Counted from the stretch's first letter, positions 1-5,281 are shown. The stretch is 5,281 nt of DNA from Verrucomicrobiota bacterium (GCA_903970455.1 CAJCIW010000239.1:1-5281); one strand, 5' to 3'. Translations and numbers: made by a program. The notes: generated from the letters alone by a model not told the origin.

Positions 1-1
1 G

Positions 2-193
2 TTATTTCATCTTCTGTACGACTCTCATAATCGTGAAATGGTTCGCGATGACGTTGTGGAATATGAACAAACTCTATTTTTTTTTCATGGCACTCGGAAG
101 CTCCTGATTGATAAAAGCACTCAGAAGCTGCTGGTTGATAAAATTGCCAACCTATGGACATGTTTATGGTATGGCCTTAGATTCCATCAATAG
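2..193 (+). CDS. Possible 3' end of an unidentified convergent gene (partial)
   Basis: A plus-strand frame is open from the left edge (first full codon at 2) to a TAG at 191-193, giving 63 residues with no start visible inside the window. The first part is mixed charged and hydrophobic (DSHNREMVRDDVVEYEQTL). A 27-bp duplication then gives two 9-residue copies in the same frame, TRKLLIDKS and TQKLLVDKI, and the tail is rich in aromatic residues (W, Y, F). I recognise no family. It would overlap the end of the convergent beta-lactamase gene by 30 bp. Against it, the complementary strand in the same codon register is also fairly open here, a T9 run lies inside the frame at 77-85, and chance openness over 63 codons is possible. 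It could be a true gene tail, a decayed gene or non-coding sequence. Confidence 0.3.
   Translation, partial: LFHLLYDSHNREMVRDDVVEYEQTLFFFHGTRKLLIDKSTQKLLVDKIANLWTCLWYGLRFHQ
91..144. repeat. 27-bp tandem direct repeat, two copies
   Basis: Bases 91-117 and 118-144 are two adjacent copies of a 27-bp unit that begins CACTC and contains GAAGCT and TTGATAAAA. They differ at four positions. The unit is a multiple of three, so it preserves frame in the plus-strand open frame (TRKLLIDKS then TQKLLVDKI). It lies just downstream of the beta-lactamase stop codon. A short local duplication is the simplest explanation. No terminal inverted repeats or other mobile-element signs are seen around it. Confidence 0.7.
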
Positions 194-961
194 CTGCTTG
201 ACTCTTGGGATTCTTTGATCGAGGTTTATTTTTTTGTCCCGAATGAGATAGGCGAAAGGGTAGAAGTCATGATCTTTTTCGATCCATCCAACAAACCAGC
301 CATGTTCTAAAGTTTTACCATCTTTTGTGATGTCAGAACCACTCCATCCTGTCTTCCCAAACAATTTCCAGCCTTCAGCCAATTCCTCTTTAAATAGAAT
401 TGCTTTTGTCATTTTAATGGCGTGGTTTGAAACAGAGAGGTTGCCTTGGATCATGTTTTGAATGAAATCAACTTGCTCCTTTGGAGAAATTATTAAGGAA
501 GAATTGATCCATGCAGCATGGGTTGTTTCTCCGGGTTCTGCCAATCCCACGGATATATTCTGATTTCCATATCCGAATGAGGTTAAATAGTTTTGCATCT
601 TTCCCATGCCTAATTGTAATGCCAAAACCTTCGAATACCAGACGGAGGAAAATTTCATCCAAGATTCAGGGGTCAGAGGAGCTCTCCATGATTCGAGCCA
701 ATCATCATACCCGTCTTGAAAATCCCAGACGGGGTTCTTTTCATCCTGTAGAATTCCTGCATCATATCCCATCAAAGCTAAGGCAATCTTAAAGGAGGAG
801 CAGGGGCTAATCCGTTTGTTGATATGGGGGCCAAGCTCCAGCACGATCTCATCTGTTTCTCCATTGATAAGAAGGAAATTTTCCTCGCTTGAAAAGGCGT
901 ACAGGGATGGGAAAATCAGTAGAAGGCAGGCAATTAATTTTGAAAATAGGGGGCAATTCAT
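164..961 (-). CDS. bla: Class D (OXA-type) serine beta-lactamase
   Basis: The product is predicted to hydrolyse beta-lactams in the periplasm through an acyl-serine intermediate. It has 265 residues, the usual size for the class. Residues 1 to about 22-24 form a signal peptide (hydrophobic core LIACLLLIF, then SLYAFSS). All class D landmarks are present in order: SSFK at 55-58 (nucleophile S55 and K58, the lysine that is carboxylated in this class), SSV at 105-107, YGN at 131-133, a W at 151 where OXA-10 has Trp154, ISPKEQ at 158-163, KTG at 203-205 and WFVG at 222-225. The fingerprint SPCSSFKIALALMG and the SWMK/VWYSK stretch look closer to OXA-29 (LoxA)-like chromosomal enzymes than to OXA-10; this is from memory. 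The ATG at 959-961 has a GAGG at 967-970, 5 nt upstream. The gene follows murI on the same strand after 140 bp, so it may be read from its own promoter or by read-through. The subclass and substrate range cannot be told from sequence. Confidence 0.94.
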   Translation of the reverse strand: MNCPLFSKLIACLLLIFPSLYAFSSEENFLLINGETDEIVLELGPHINKRISPCSSFKIALALMGYDAGILQDEKNPVWDFQDGYDDWLESWRAPLTPESWMKFSSVWYSKVLALQLGMGKMQNYLTSFGYGNQNISVGLAEPGETTHAAWINSSLIISPKEQVDFIQNMIQGNLSVSNHAIKMTKAILFKEELAEGWKLFGKTGWSGSDITKDGKTLEHGWFVGWIEKDHDFYPFAYLIRDKKINLDQRIPRVKQLLMESKAIP

Positions 962-1101
962 AAAAACCTCGTGGGCATGATTAAGTAGTGTTTGGGATTA
1001 AATTTTGAGTTTCAGGGAGAGAGATCCTAATGCAACATGACTTAAAATTCATTCAGAAATTTGTCGTTGAACGGAGACGCCTTCTAAAGAGGTATCCCCA
1101 A
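962..1101 (-). other. Gap between murI and the beta-lactamase gene
   Basis: This 140-bp, mostly AT-rich gap is the only sizeable non-coding gap between the secure genes. On the minus strand a TAGGAT (plus-strand 1024-1029) could serve as a -10 element, but no good -35 stands 16-18 bp upstream, so I do not call a promoter. An imperfect inverted repeat at 1074-1098 (GGATACC against GGCGTCTCC) just after the murI stop has mismatches and no T tract, so it is not a convincing terminator. An AT-only inverted repeat (AAATT/AATTT) lies around 1047-1065. No small ORF or RNA gene is recognised. Confidence 0.4.
967..970 (-). promoter_or_regulatory. Ribosome binding site of the beta-lactamase gene
   Basis: On the minus strand GAGG lies 5 nt before the ATG at 961, followed by a run of five T. 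It supports this ATG as the start, which also gives a complete signal peptide. Confidence 0.65.
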
Positions 1102-1938
1102 CTAATTTAAAAGGGGGGTTTTGAATTGTTCGGCACGTTTTTGCTGGACGTGTTCGATGGGATAATTGAGGAATGTTTTGCCGAGGAGGCGGAATTTTTC
1201 CGGATCGTCGGAAACAAAAAACTGGTAATGGGGAAGATGGGTTGAGGGGTTGAGAAGATTTTTTTCTGCGAGGCTGGCGCGGGTTTTTTCCGCGCAAGCA
1301 ATCGATGGGTCGATCAATTGGACTTCCGGTCCGAGTTCGTTTTGGATGATCGATTGCAGGAGAGGATAATGGGTACATCCGAGCAGGAGGCCGTTGATGC
1401 CGCGATTTTTCAAGGGGCGCAGGTATTCCTGGACGATCAGGGCGCTCATCGGGTGTTCGATATATCCTTCCTCGACAAGCGGGACAAACAGAGGGCAAGA
1501 AATAGAATAGAGTTCCAAGGAGGTGGTGCGGGACATGATTTGATGTTGAAACACCCCTGAGGTGATGGTGGCCCGGGTACCAAGTATGGCGACTTTCCCG
1601 TTGGGGAAAAGCCTTAAAACTTCTTCGACTCCTTGCTCGGTGATCCCGATGACCGGAATTTCCGACGCGGCCCGGACTTGTTCCAATGCTGCAGAACACG
1701 AGGTGTTGCAAGCGATGACTAAGGCTTTAATCCCTTGAGAAATCAGAAGAGCGGCATTTTCCAAAGAGTAGCGGAGGATTGTCTCAGAGCTTTTGCCGCC
1801 GTAGGGGAGACGGGCGGTGTCTCCGAAGTAGATCATATTTTCATAAGGCATGAGCTCGCGGATGGCGCGCATTACAGTAAGGCCGCCAAACCCGGAATCG
1901 AATATTCCTATGCATCCAAAACGGGGATCATGGTTCAT
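1102..1938 (-). CDS. murI: Glutamate racemase
   Basis: MurI interconverts L- and D-glutamate in the cytoplasm without a cofactor. The D-glutamate is added by MurD as the second residue of the peptidoglycan stem peptide. The 278-residue product matches the family length and shows its signatures in order: GIFDSGFGGL at 11-20 (acid D14, S15), YFGDTARLPYGG at 37-48, ACNTSCSAAL at 76-85 with catalytic C77, VIGITEQGV at 96-104, AILGTRAT at 117-124, CPLFVPLVEEG at 148-158, GCTHYPLL at 187-194 with the second catalytic C188 and H190, and LIDPS at 208-212. It lacks the long N-terminal extension of the E. coli enzyme that is linked to UDP-MurNAc-alanine activation. The ATG at 1936-1938 lies 11 bp inside the end of the LysM gene and has only a weak GAG upstream, which suggests translational coupling. 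It is the last gene of the tol-pal-like run. Confidence 0.97.
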   Translation of the reverse strand: MNHDPRFGCIGIFDSGFGGLTVMRAIRELMPYENMIYFGDTARLPYGGKSSETILRYSLENAALLISQGIKALVIACNTSCSAALEQVRAASEIPVIGITEQGVEEVLRLFPNGKVAILGTRATITSGVFQHQIMSRTTSLELYSISCPLFVPLVEEGYIEHPMSALIVQEYLRPLKNRGINGLLLGCTHYPLLQSIIQNELGPEVQLIDPSIACAEKTRASLAEKNLLNPSTHLPHYQFFVSDDPEKFRLLGKTFLNYPIEHVQQKRAEQFKTPLLN

Positions 1939-2542
1939 CAGCCAGTCTCAATTCTTGGCCCACGACGATTTTATCGCTGGCGAGGTGATTGATCTTTTTT
2001 AATGTTTCGACGGAAATATGAGTGTTGCGGGATATTTTTTCTAGAGAGTCCCCTGCTTTAACGCGGTACGTTTTATTCGAGCTGGGGGCCTCGGCCGATC
2101 TTTGGCTGATCGCTTGGGAAATGCTTGCAAGCGTGCCTTTGAGTTTGACGACGTCGTCCAGCCTTTTTTCATGCGAGATAAAATTGTTTTCCAGCTCCTG
2201 GATTTTGCTCAACGCCTGGGACGTCGTTGTGTTCAAGCTGCGCAGATCATTGGCCGCTTTTTCCAATGTTTTTTCGAGTTGGGAAATTTTCTTTTCCAAT
2301 GCTACGACTTGGGAAGAGAAAAGAGGAGAGTCTTTGCTCTGGACTAGGGAGCGATCCGGCTTCTTGGATCGCTCATCGAGGAGATTCACTTCGACTTGTA
2401 TCGCGTTCAGACCATGCTTAAGATCGTCAAGTTCGATGCGAAATTCATCCAATTCAGCATTGTTATAAATTCCCGATGGTGGCCTTCCCTCAAGCAGAGA
2501 AGCGGAATAAAAAATCGCTATGAATAGGAATATCTTTCGCAT
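1928..2542 (-). CDS. Secreted coiled-coil protein with a C-terminal LysM domain
   Basis: This 204-residue protein is predicted to bind peptidoglycan in the periplasm. Residues 1 to about 19 form a signal peptide (MRKIFLFIAIFYSASLLEG) with no lipobox cysteine. Residues about 29-60 and 77-148 are rich in heptad-like L, I, E, K and Q (for example VALEKKISQLEKTLEKAANDL), indicating coiled coils. After a short Ser/Pro linker, a LysM domain spans about 158-200 (YRVKAGDSLEKIS, then VVGQELRL), a fold that binds GlcNAc-containing glycan. No peptidase or amidase domain follows, so it is not a full NlpD or an amidase. It starts 9 bp after pal, with an AGG 5 nt before the ATG, and overlaps murI by 11 bp. 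Its position matches cpoB (ybgF) of proteobacterial tol-pal operons, but it lacks TPR repeats. Chlamydia has a LysM protein at a similar place (CT601, from memory). A role with Tol-Pal is inferred. Confidence 0.93.
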   Translation of the reverse strand: MRKIFLFIAIFYSASLLEGRPPSGIYNNAELDEFRIELDDLKHGLNAIQVEVNLLDERSKKPDRSLVQSKDSPLFSSQVVALEKKISQLEKTLEKAANDLRSLNTTTSQALSKIQELENNFISHEKRLDDVVKLKGTLASISQAISQRSAEAPSSNKTYRVKAGDSLEKISRNTHISVETLKKINHLASDKIVVGQELRLADEP

Positions 2543-2551
2543 CGATGCCTA

Positions 2552-3223
2552 TCATTTCTGGTAAATTCGGAATTCGCCGCGGCGATTCTTCGACCAGGAA
2601 TCTGCGCTGTGGCCGAGATCTACAGGGCGTTCTTTTCCATAGGAAACGGTATGCAGGCGCTCTGGGTCGACTCCTTTTTGTACGAGAAGAGAACGGATGT
2701 AATTGGCCCGTCTGGCTCCTAGGGAAAGGTTATAAGCTTCGGGCCCCCGTTCATCGCAGTGGCCGGAAATAAAGAGATAAACGTTAGGGTGGGATGTCAA
2801 ATACTCCGCGATCCGTTCGACCACTGCGGTATAATCTTTGCCGCGCAAAATGTGATCATCGGTGTTGAAGTAGACACTTTTGAAGATCGCCGCTTCTCCG
2901 CCCATAGGTGAGTGGAAACTATCAATCCCTGGAATACCGCTGCCTGGTTCGCCGGGAGAATTTTTGGGCTGAGGAATGGCGCCGTCGGCAAGCTGCGAGC
3001 GTAAATCTTCATCTTTGAGGCCAATGAAATCTTCATTGTTCGGTCCGAAGAAATCTTCTTCTGAACTTTCGCTGCGGCCCCATAAAGAACCCGCATTGCC
3101 TTTGTAATTTCCTGTCGTGGTGTCGTCGTCCCACACGCCGCCCGCGTTATTTTTTTTGCATCCTGTCAGAAGGGCGCAAGAGAGGGCGCAGATTAAAGTG
3201 ATTAGAATTCTACTTTGTTTCAT
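2552..3223 (-). CDS. pal: Peptidoglycan-associated lipoprotein Pal
   Basis: Pal is an outer-membrane lipoprotein that binds the diaminopimelate of peptidoglycan and TolB, anchoring the outer membrane to the wall. With the start at 3221-3223 it has 223 residues: a lipoprotein signal (KQSRILITLICALSCA) ending in the lipobox LLTGC with acylated C22, an unusually acidic Gly/Asp/Glu-rich spacer to about residue 110, and an OmpA-like domain at about 113-220. That domain has YFNTD, ISGHCDERG (D157), YNLSLGARRAN, VSYGKERPV and SKNRR, the residues that form the peptidoglycan-binding pocket in Pal/OmpA proteins. An in-frame ATG at 3260-3262 would add 13 residues and overlap tolB by 16 bp. I prefer 3223 because the lipoprotein signal then starts correctly and a GGAG lies 10 nt upstream. 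It sits 23 bp after tolB and 9 bp before the LysM gene. An A8 run directly follows the lipobox Cys first bases (plus-strand T run 3150-3157). Confidence 0.96.
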   Translation of the reverse strand: MKQSRILITLICALSCALLTGCKKNNAGGVWDDDTTTGNYKGNAGSLWGRSESSEEDFFGPNNEDFIGLKDEDLRSQLADGAIPQPKNSPGEPGSGIPGIDSFHSPMGGEAAIFKSVYFNTDDHILRGKDYTAVVERIAEYLTSHPNVYLFISGHCDERGPEAYNLSLGARRANYIRSLLVQKGVDPERLHTVSYGKERPVDLGHSADSWSKNRRGEFRIYQK

Positions 3224-3233
3224 TTTTTTGTAT

Positions 3234-3237
3234 CTCC
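3234..3237 (-). promoter_or_regulatory. Ribosome binding site deciding the pal start
   Basis: GGAG on the minus strand lies 10 nt before the ATG at 3221-3223, in the 23-bp gap after tolB. It favours this start over the upstream in-frame ATG at 3260-3262, which would leave an extra hydrophilic stretch ahead of the lipoprotein signal. Confidence 0.6.
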
Positions 3238-3246
3238 ATTCATTTT

Positions 3247-4626
3247 TTATCGAGGACCCCAAGTCGGATAGTGTTTTTTACCGAGTCCTCTGCTGATTTT
3301 GACTGCCTCAGGCTGATTCAAGTTGACGATGTAAAGTTCCGAACCGGAAGCATCTGTTGAGTTAAAAACTAAATGCTTGCTGTCGGGCGCCCAATAAGGA
3401 TTTTCTTTATTTCCTGATCCTGAAGTGAGCTGCGACTCTTCGCCTGAACTGAAGTCATATATCCATATCTGCCGTATACCATTTGTTTTAGCACTATAGG
3501 CTAATTTTGTTCCATCGGGTGACCAGCAGGGGCAGGAATTTTCTCGATTCTGCTTGCTGATCATGACCGCATTGGCCCGCTTCTCCGAGGCGGATGCGGG
3601 AATCACATAGATCCGCATCCCGCTATCCTTATCGGAGACAAAGGCGATTTTAGACCCGTCCGGGCTGAACGTCGGCGACGCTTGAGTCGAACGGGGATAG
3701 GAATAAAGTTGTGCAGGCTTGCCGACTTCGCCGGTCTCGGGATTGAACGGCTGCATAAACAGGTCCGTCCGTCCACCGGCATCGCAAATGAAAGCGATTT
3801 TGTCCCTTTGAGGTGAGATGGCGGGTAGTAATTGATTTCCGCGCAGGTCGATCAATCGTTTGCCGGCGCCACCTTTCAGCGATCCGAGGAAAATTTTCGG
3901 CTGGCCCATTTTATAGGAAACGTACAAGAAACGATCATTGGTAAAACGGTGGCTGTGAGGAACGATGACCGGCGTCACGGAGTAGCTTCCATCATGCGTC
4001 AACTGCCTTGCATTGGCCCCATCCCAATCGCATTCCCAGATTTCAGAGACCCATTCAGAACCATCGGGGCGAGGATTTTTGATTTGATAAGAGTATAAGA
4101 TGCGGCTGTTTGCAACCCCTTCCTGGTTGAATAACGCTTTATGAATGGCATCGGCAATTTTATGGATTTGCTGTCGATCTTTATTCAGATCGCCCGAAAT
4201 GAAGAGTTCAGGAAAAGATTTAAGGGAGCCGTTTTGTGAATTGAAGGCGCAAATCGCCAACATCCGGTTTGCCATCTGCAACCGAACCACAAAAGGGATG
4301 CCGAAACTTTTCCAAGTGGAGGGATGAAAGGCAGCGGCGGGGTCTTTGGAAAAGAGCAGCTGCTCTTTTTCAGGGCTTTTGGCGGAAACCTTTGTCGAGC
4401 CGTTATAGTTGAGATCGTAGGCTAAGACGGCTTCGATCTGAGCAAGGTAGGAAGGATCGAACGACGCGTCTTGAGATTGAATCTTCCCCACGTAGATCGT
4501 CTGCAGCGGACTGGATGTCGCCAGTTGAACCCGGATTTCCTGACTTTCACCTGCTTCAGCAGAAAATGCAAAGGCACGGAGAAAAAATATAAAAAATAAA
4601 AACCATCTTGCCATATAACTACTCAT
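3247..4626 (-). CDS. tolB: Periplasmic Tol-Pal system protein TolB
   Basis: TolB is the periplasmic partner of Pal and the TolA-type protein; cycling of TolB on and off Pal drives outer-membrane constriction. The product has 459 residues, slightly longer than the roughly 430 of E. coli. A signal peptide (MARWFLFFIFFLRAFAFSAEA, about 5-25) is followed by the TolB N-terminal domain (about 30-170, beginning IRVQLATSSPLQTIYVGKI) and a six-bladed type propeller with repeated WSPDG-like motifs: LLPAISPQRDKIAFI at 267, SPTFSPDGSKIAFVSD at 317, CPCWSPDGTKLAYSA at 365, NPYWAPDSKHLVFNS at 409 and HYPTWGPR at the end. The first ATG (4624-4626) overlaps the upstream gene by 8 bp with no Shine-Dalgarno. 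The in-frame ATG at 4612-4614, with a weak GAG 7 nt upstream, gives a tidier signal peptide and may be the true start. Five cysteines lie in the mature part (126, 199, 281, 365, 367). Confidence 0.96.
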   Translation of the reverse strand: MSSYMARWFLFFIFFLRAFAFSAEAGESQEIRVQLATSSPLQTIYVGKIQSQDASFDPSYLAQIEAVLAYDLNYNGSTKVSAKSPEKEQLLFSKDPAAAFHPSTWKSFGIPFVVRLQMANRMLAICAFNSQNGSLKSFPELFISGDLNKDRQQIHKIADAIHKALFNQEGVANSRILYSYQIKNPRPDGSEWVSEIWECDWDGANARQLTHDGSYSVTPVIVPHSHRFTNDRFLYVSYKMGQPKIFLGSLKGGAGKRLIDLRGNQLLPAISPQRDKIAFICDAGGRTDLFMQPFNPETGEVGKPAQLYSYPRSTQASPTFSPDGSKIAFVSDKDSGMRIYVIPASASEKRANAVMISKQNRENSCPCWSPDGTKLAYSAKTNGIRQIWIYDFSSGEESQLTSGSGNKENPYWAPDSKHLVFNSTDASGSELYIVNLNQPEAVKISRGLGKKHYPTWGPR

Positions 4627-5281
4627 TACAAAATGTCAGTATAAACGTACATTCTTTTTTGTTTGAATAAGTTCCTTCAAACCTGGGAAAATTCAACTTC
4701 GGAAGGTTGTTCTCTAAATACCGCTTATTTTTCTCACTTTCGGTTTTTAGGACAATCAGTTTACTCACTGAGCCATCTTGGCGCAAGCTCAATTGAATTT
4801 TAACCTCTCCATAATCGGGTAGAGTTAATGAGTGATGAAGATGGCCAACCAGCAAATCGGCATAATCGGCCGATAGATCTTCGTGATCCGAGGAGAGAAG
4901 ATCGATTTGCAACGGAATAGGGGTTAAAGCTTTGCCAGTAGAAATGACTTTTGAAACAGCCTTCTTATTTTCTATCTTGGCAATGCTCTCTTCCAGTTCT
5001 TTCAAGAGTGAATCGGAAATTTTGGCTCGATTTTGCTGGGGAGGTTTTTTTTTTGCGGGCGGTGCCGGTTGTTTCGATTTTGTGAGTTTTTTATCGGCGA
5101 CTGCGGCCTCTTTCTTTTCAGGAGGAGTTTTTTTCTGAGCGGTTGTTTTGGGAGGTGGAGTTTTGGGGGCCGTTTTTTGAGCAGGGGGCGCTGCAGATTT
5201 AGGTCCAGAATTTTTTTTCTCTACAGGAGCCGTTCTGGTAGGAAGTTTCGGTAGAACTGTTTTTACGATGAAGGCTTTGTG
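4619..5281 (-). CDS. TonB/TolA-like energy transducer, 3' part (N-terminus beyond the window)
   Basis: The frame is open from the right edge (first codon 5279-5281) to TAG at 4619-4621, giving 220 residues with no start. It is predicted to span the periplasm and pass inner-membrane proton-motive force to TolB/Pal, in place of TolA. Residues about 10-85 are a Pro/Lys/Ala/Thr-rich spacer (for example APPAQKTAPKTPPPKTT), typical of TonB and unlike the long Ala-rich helix of enteric TolA. Residues about 88-107 look helical (SLLKELEESIAKIENKK). A C-terminal domain at about 126-220 contains LPDYGEVKIQLSLRQDGSV and LIVLKTESEKNKRYLENNLP, the beta-beta-alpha-beta style of TonB/TolA C-termini. A TTG at 5003-5005 could start a 128-residue product, but the spacer upstream is coherent and unbroken, so I treat it as internal. 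The transmembrane anchor is not in view. In Chlamydia a hypothetical gene (CT598, from memory) holds this place, after exbB/exbD. It overlaps tolB by up to 8 bp. Confidence 0.87.
   Translation of the reverse strand, partial: HKAFIVKTVLPKLPTRTAPVEKKNSGPKSAAPPAQKTAPKTPPPKTTAQKKTPPEKKEAAVADKKLTKSKQPAPPAKKKPPQQNRAKISDSLLKELEESIAKIENKKAVSKVISTGKALTPIPLQIDLLSSDHEDLSADYADLLVGHLHHSLTLPDYGEVKIQLSLRQDGSVSKLIVLKTESEKNKRYLENNLPKLNFPRFEGTYSNKKECTFILTFCNE
5045..5054 (-). repeat. A10 homopolymer inside the TonB-like gene
   Basis: Ten consecutive T on the plus strand (A10 in the mRNA) encode three Lys codons in the spacer, read GCA AAA AAA AAA CCT. It is the longest homopolymer I found in the window; an A8 (5211-5218) lies in the same spacer. 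Loss of one A leads to a TGA at plus-strand 5002-5004 after 14 further codons. Gain of one A leads to a TAA before residue 107. Either shift removes the whole C-terminal domain. Confidence 0.8.

Noticed and set aside
77..85. T9 run as a plus-strand intrinsic terminator
   Set aside because: No GC-rich hairpin precedes it.
133..152. Inverted repeat GGTTG/CAACC downstream of the beta-lactamase stop as a terminator
   Set aside because: The stem is only 5-6 bp and no T tract follows on the minus strand.
926..961. LIAC at residues 9-12 of the beta-lactamase, resembling a lipobox
   Set aside because: It falls at the start of the hydrophobic core with no hydrophobic stretch before it, so it does not fit a lipoprotein signal; an ordinary signal peptide fits better.
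1049..1711. A 220-codon open frame on the minus strand overlapping murI
   Set aside because: It is a shifted reading of murI, which carries every family motif. Its own translation is an Arg/Pro/Ser-rich sequence with no recognisable domain.
2022..2468. A 148-codon plus-strand open frame
   Set aside because: It is antisense to the LysM gene; its Ser/Phe/Leu-rich translation is what antisense of a coiled coil gives. No family is recognised.
2750..2764. Cys in the Pal motif GHCDERG as an unusual active-site change
   Set aside because: Cys before this Asp occurs in Pal proteins of other bacteria as far as I recall, and the binding Asp and Arg are kept.
3832..4098. An 88-codon plus-strand open frame inside tolB
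   Set aside because: It is antisense to well-supported TolB propeller sequence.
5033..5254. Phe/Gly/Arg-rich plus-strand open frames near the right edge
   Set aside because: They are the antisense of the Lys/Pro-rich spacer; runs of T and CGG explain the Phe and Arg.
1..5281. tRNA, rRNA, CRISPR arrays, IS ends, att sites or a replication origin
   Set aside because: Read-through of both strands showed no such structure; the only tandem repeat is the two-copy 27-bp unit at 91-144.

Overview
The window reads as a chromosomal piece of a Gram-negative bacterium, most likely an environmental (amoeba-associated) member of the Chlamydiae. This assignment is inferred from gene order and protein style: a TonB/TolA-like gene, tolB, pal and a coiled-coil LysM gene run in the order I recall from Chlamydia, and the Pal C-terminus (GARRAN, SYGKE, SKNRR followed by EFRI) resembles chlamydial Pal. 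The presence of murI points away from the pathogenic Chlamydiaceae, which to my knowledge lack a classical glutamate racemase. No 16S or other phylogenetic marker is present, so the placement remains tentative.

Layout, right to left, because every secure gene is on the minus strand. From 5281 to 4619 is the 3' part of a TonB/TolA-like energy-transducing protein, cut by the window edge: a Pro/Lys/Ala-rich periplasmic spacer and a small C-terminal domain. It overlaps tolB (4626-3247), which is followed after 23 bp by the lipoprotein gene pal (3223-2552), after 9 bp by a secreted coiled-coil/LysM gene (2542-1928), and, with an 11-bp overlap, by murI (1938-1102). The tight spacing argues for one operon. 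Its promoter lies beyond the right edge. A 140-bp gap then precedes a class D (OXA-type) beta-lactamase gene (961-164) with its own good Shine-Dalgarno. At the far left a plus-strand frame is open from the window edge to a stop at 193 and contains a 27-bp tandem duplication; it may be the tail of a convergent gene, but this is weakly supported.

Function: the Tol-Pal proteins link the inner membrane, peptidoglycan and outer membrane and act during envelope constriction. The LysM protein occupies the slot that CpoB (YbgF) holds in proteobacterial tol-pal operons. MurI supplies D-glutamate for peptidoglycan precursors, and the beta-lactamase would protect the transpeptidases. The window is therefore almost wholly about peptidoglycan and the envelope. 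I see no clearly new multi-gene system. The points most worth a second look are the OXA enzyme beside the Tol-Pal/MurI block, the coupling of a LysM gene to murI, and an A10 tract in the TonB-like gene.
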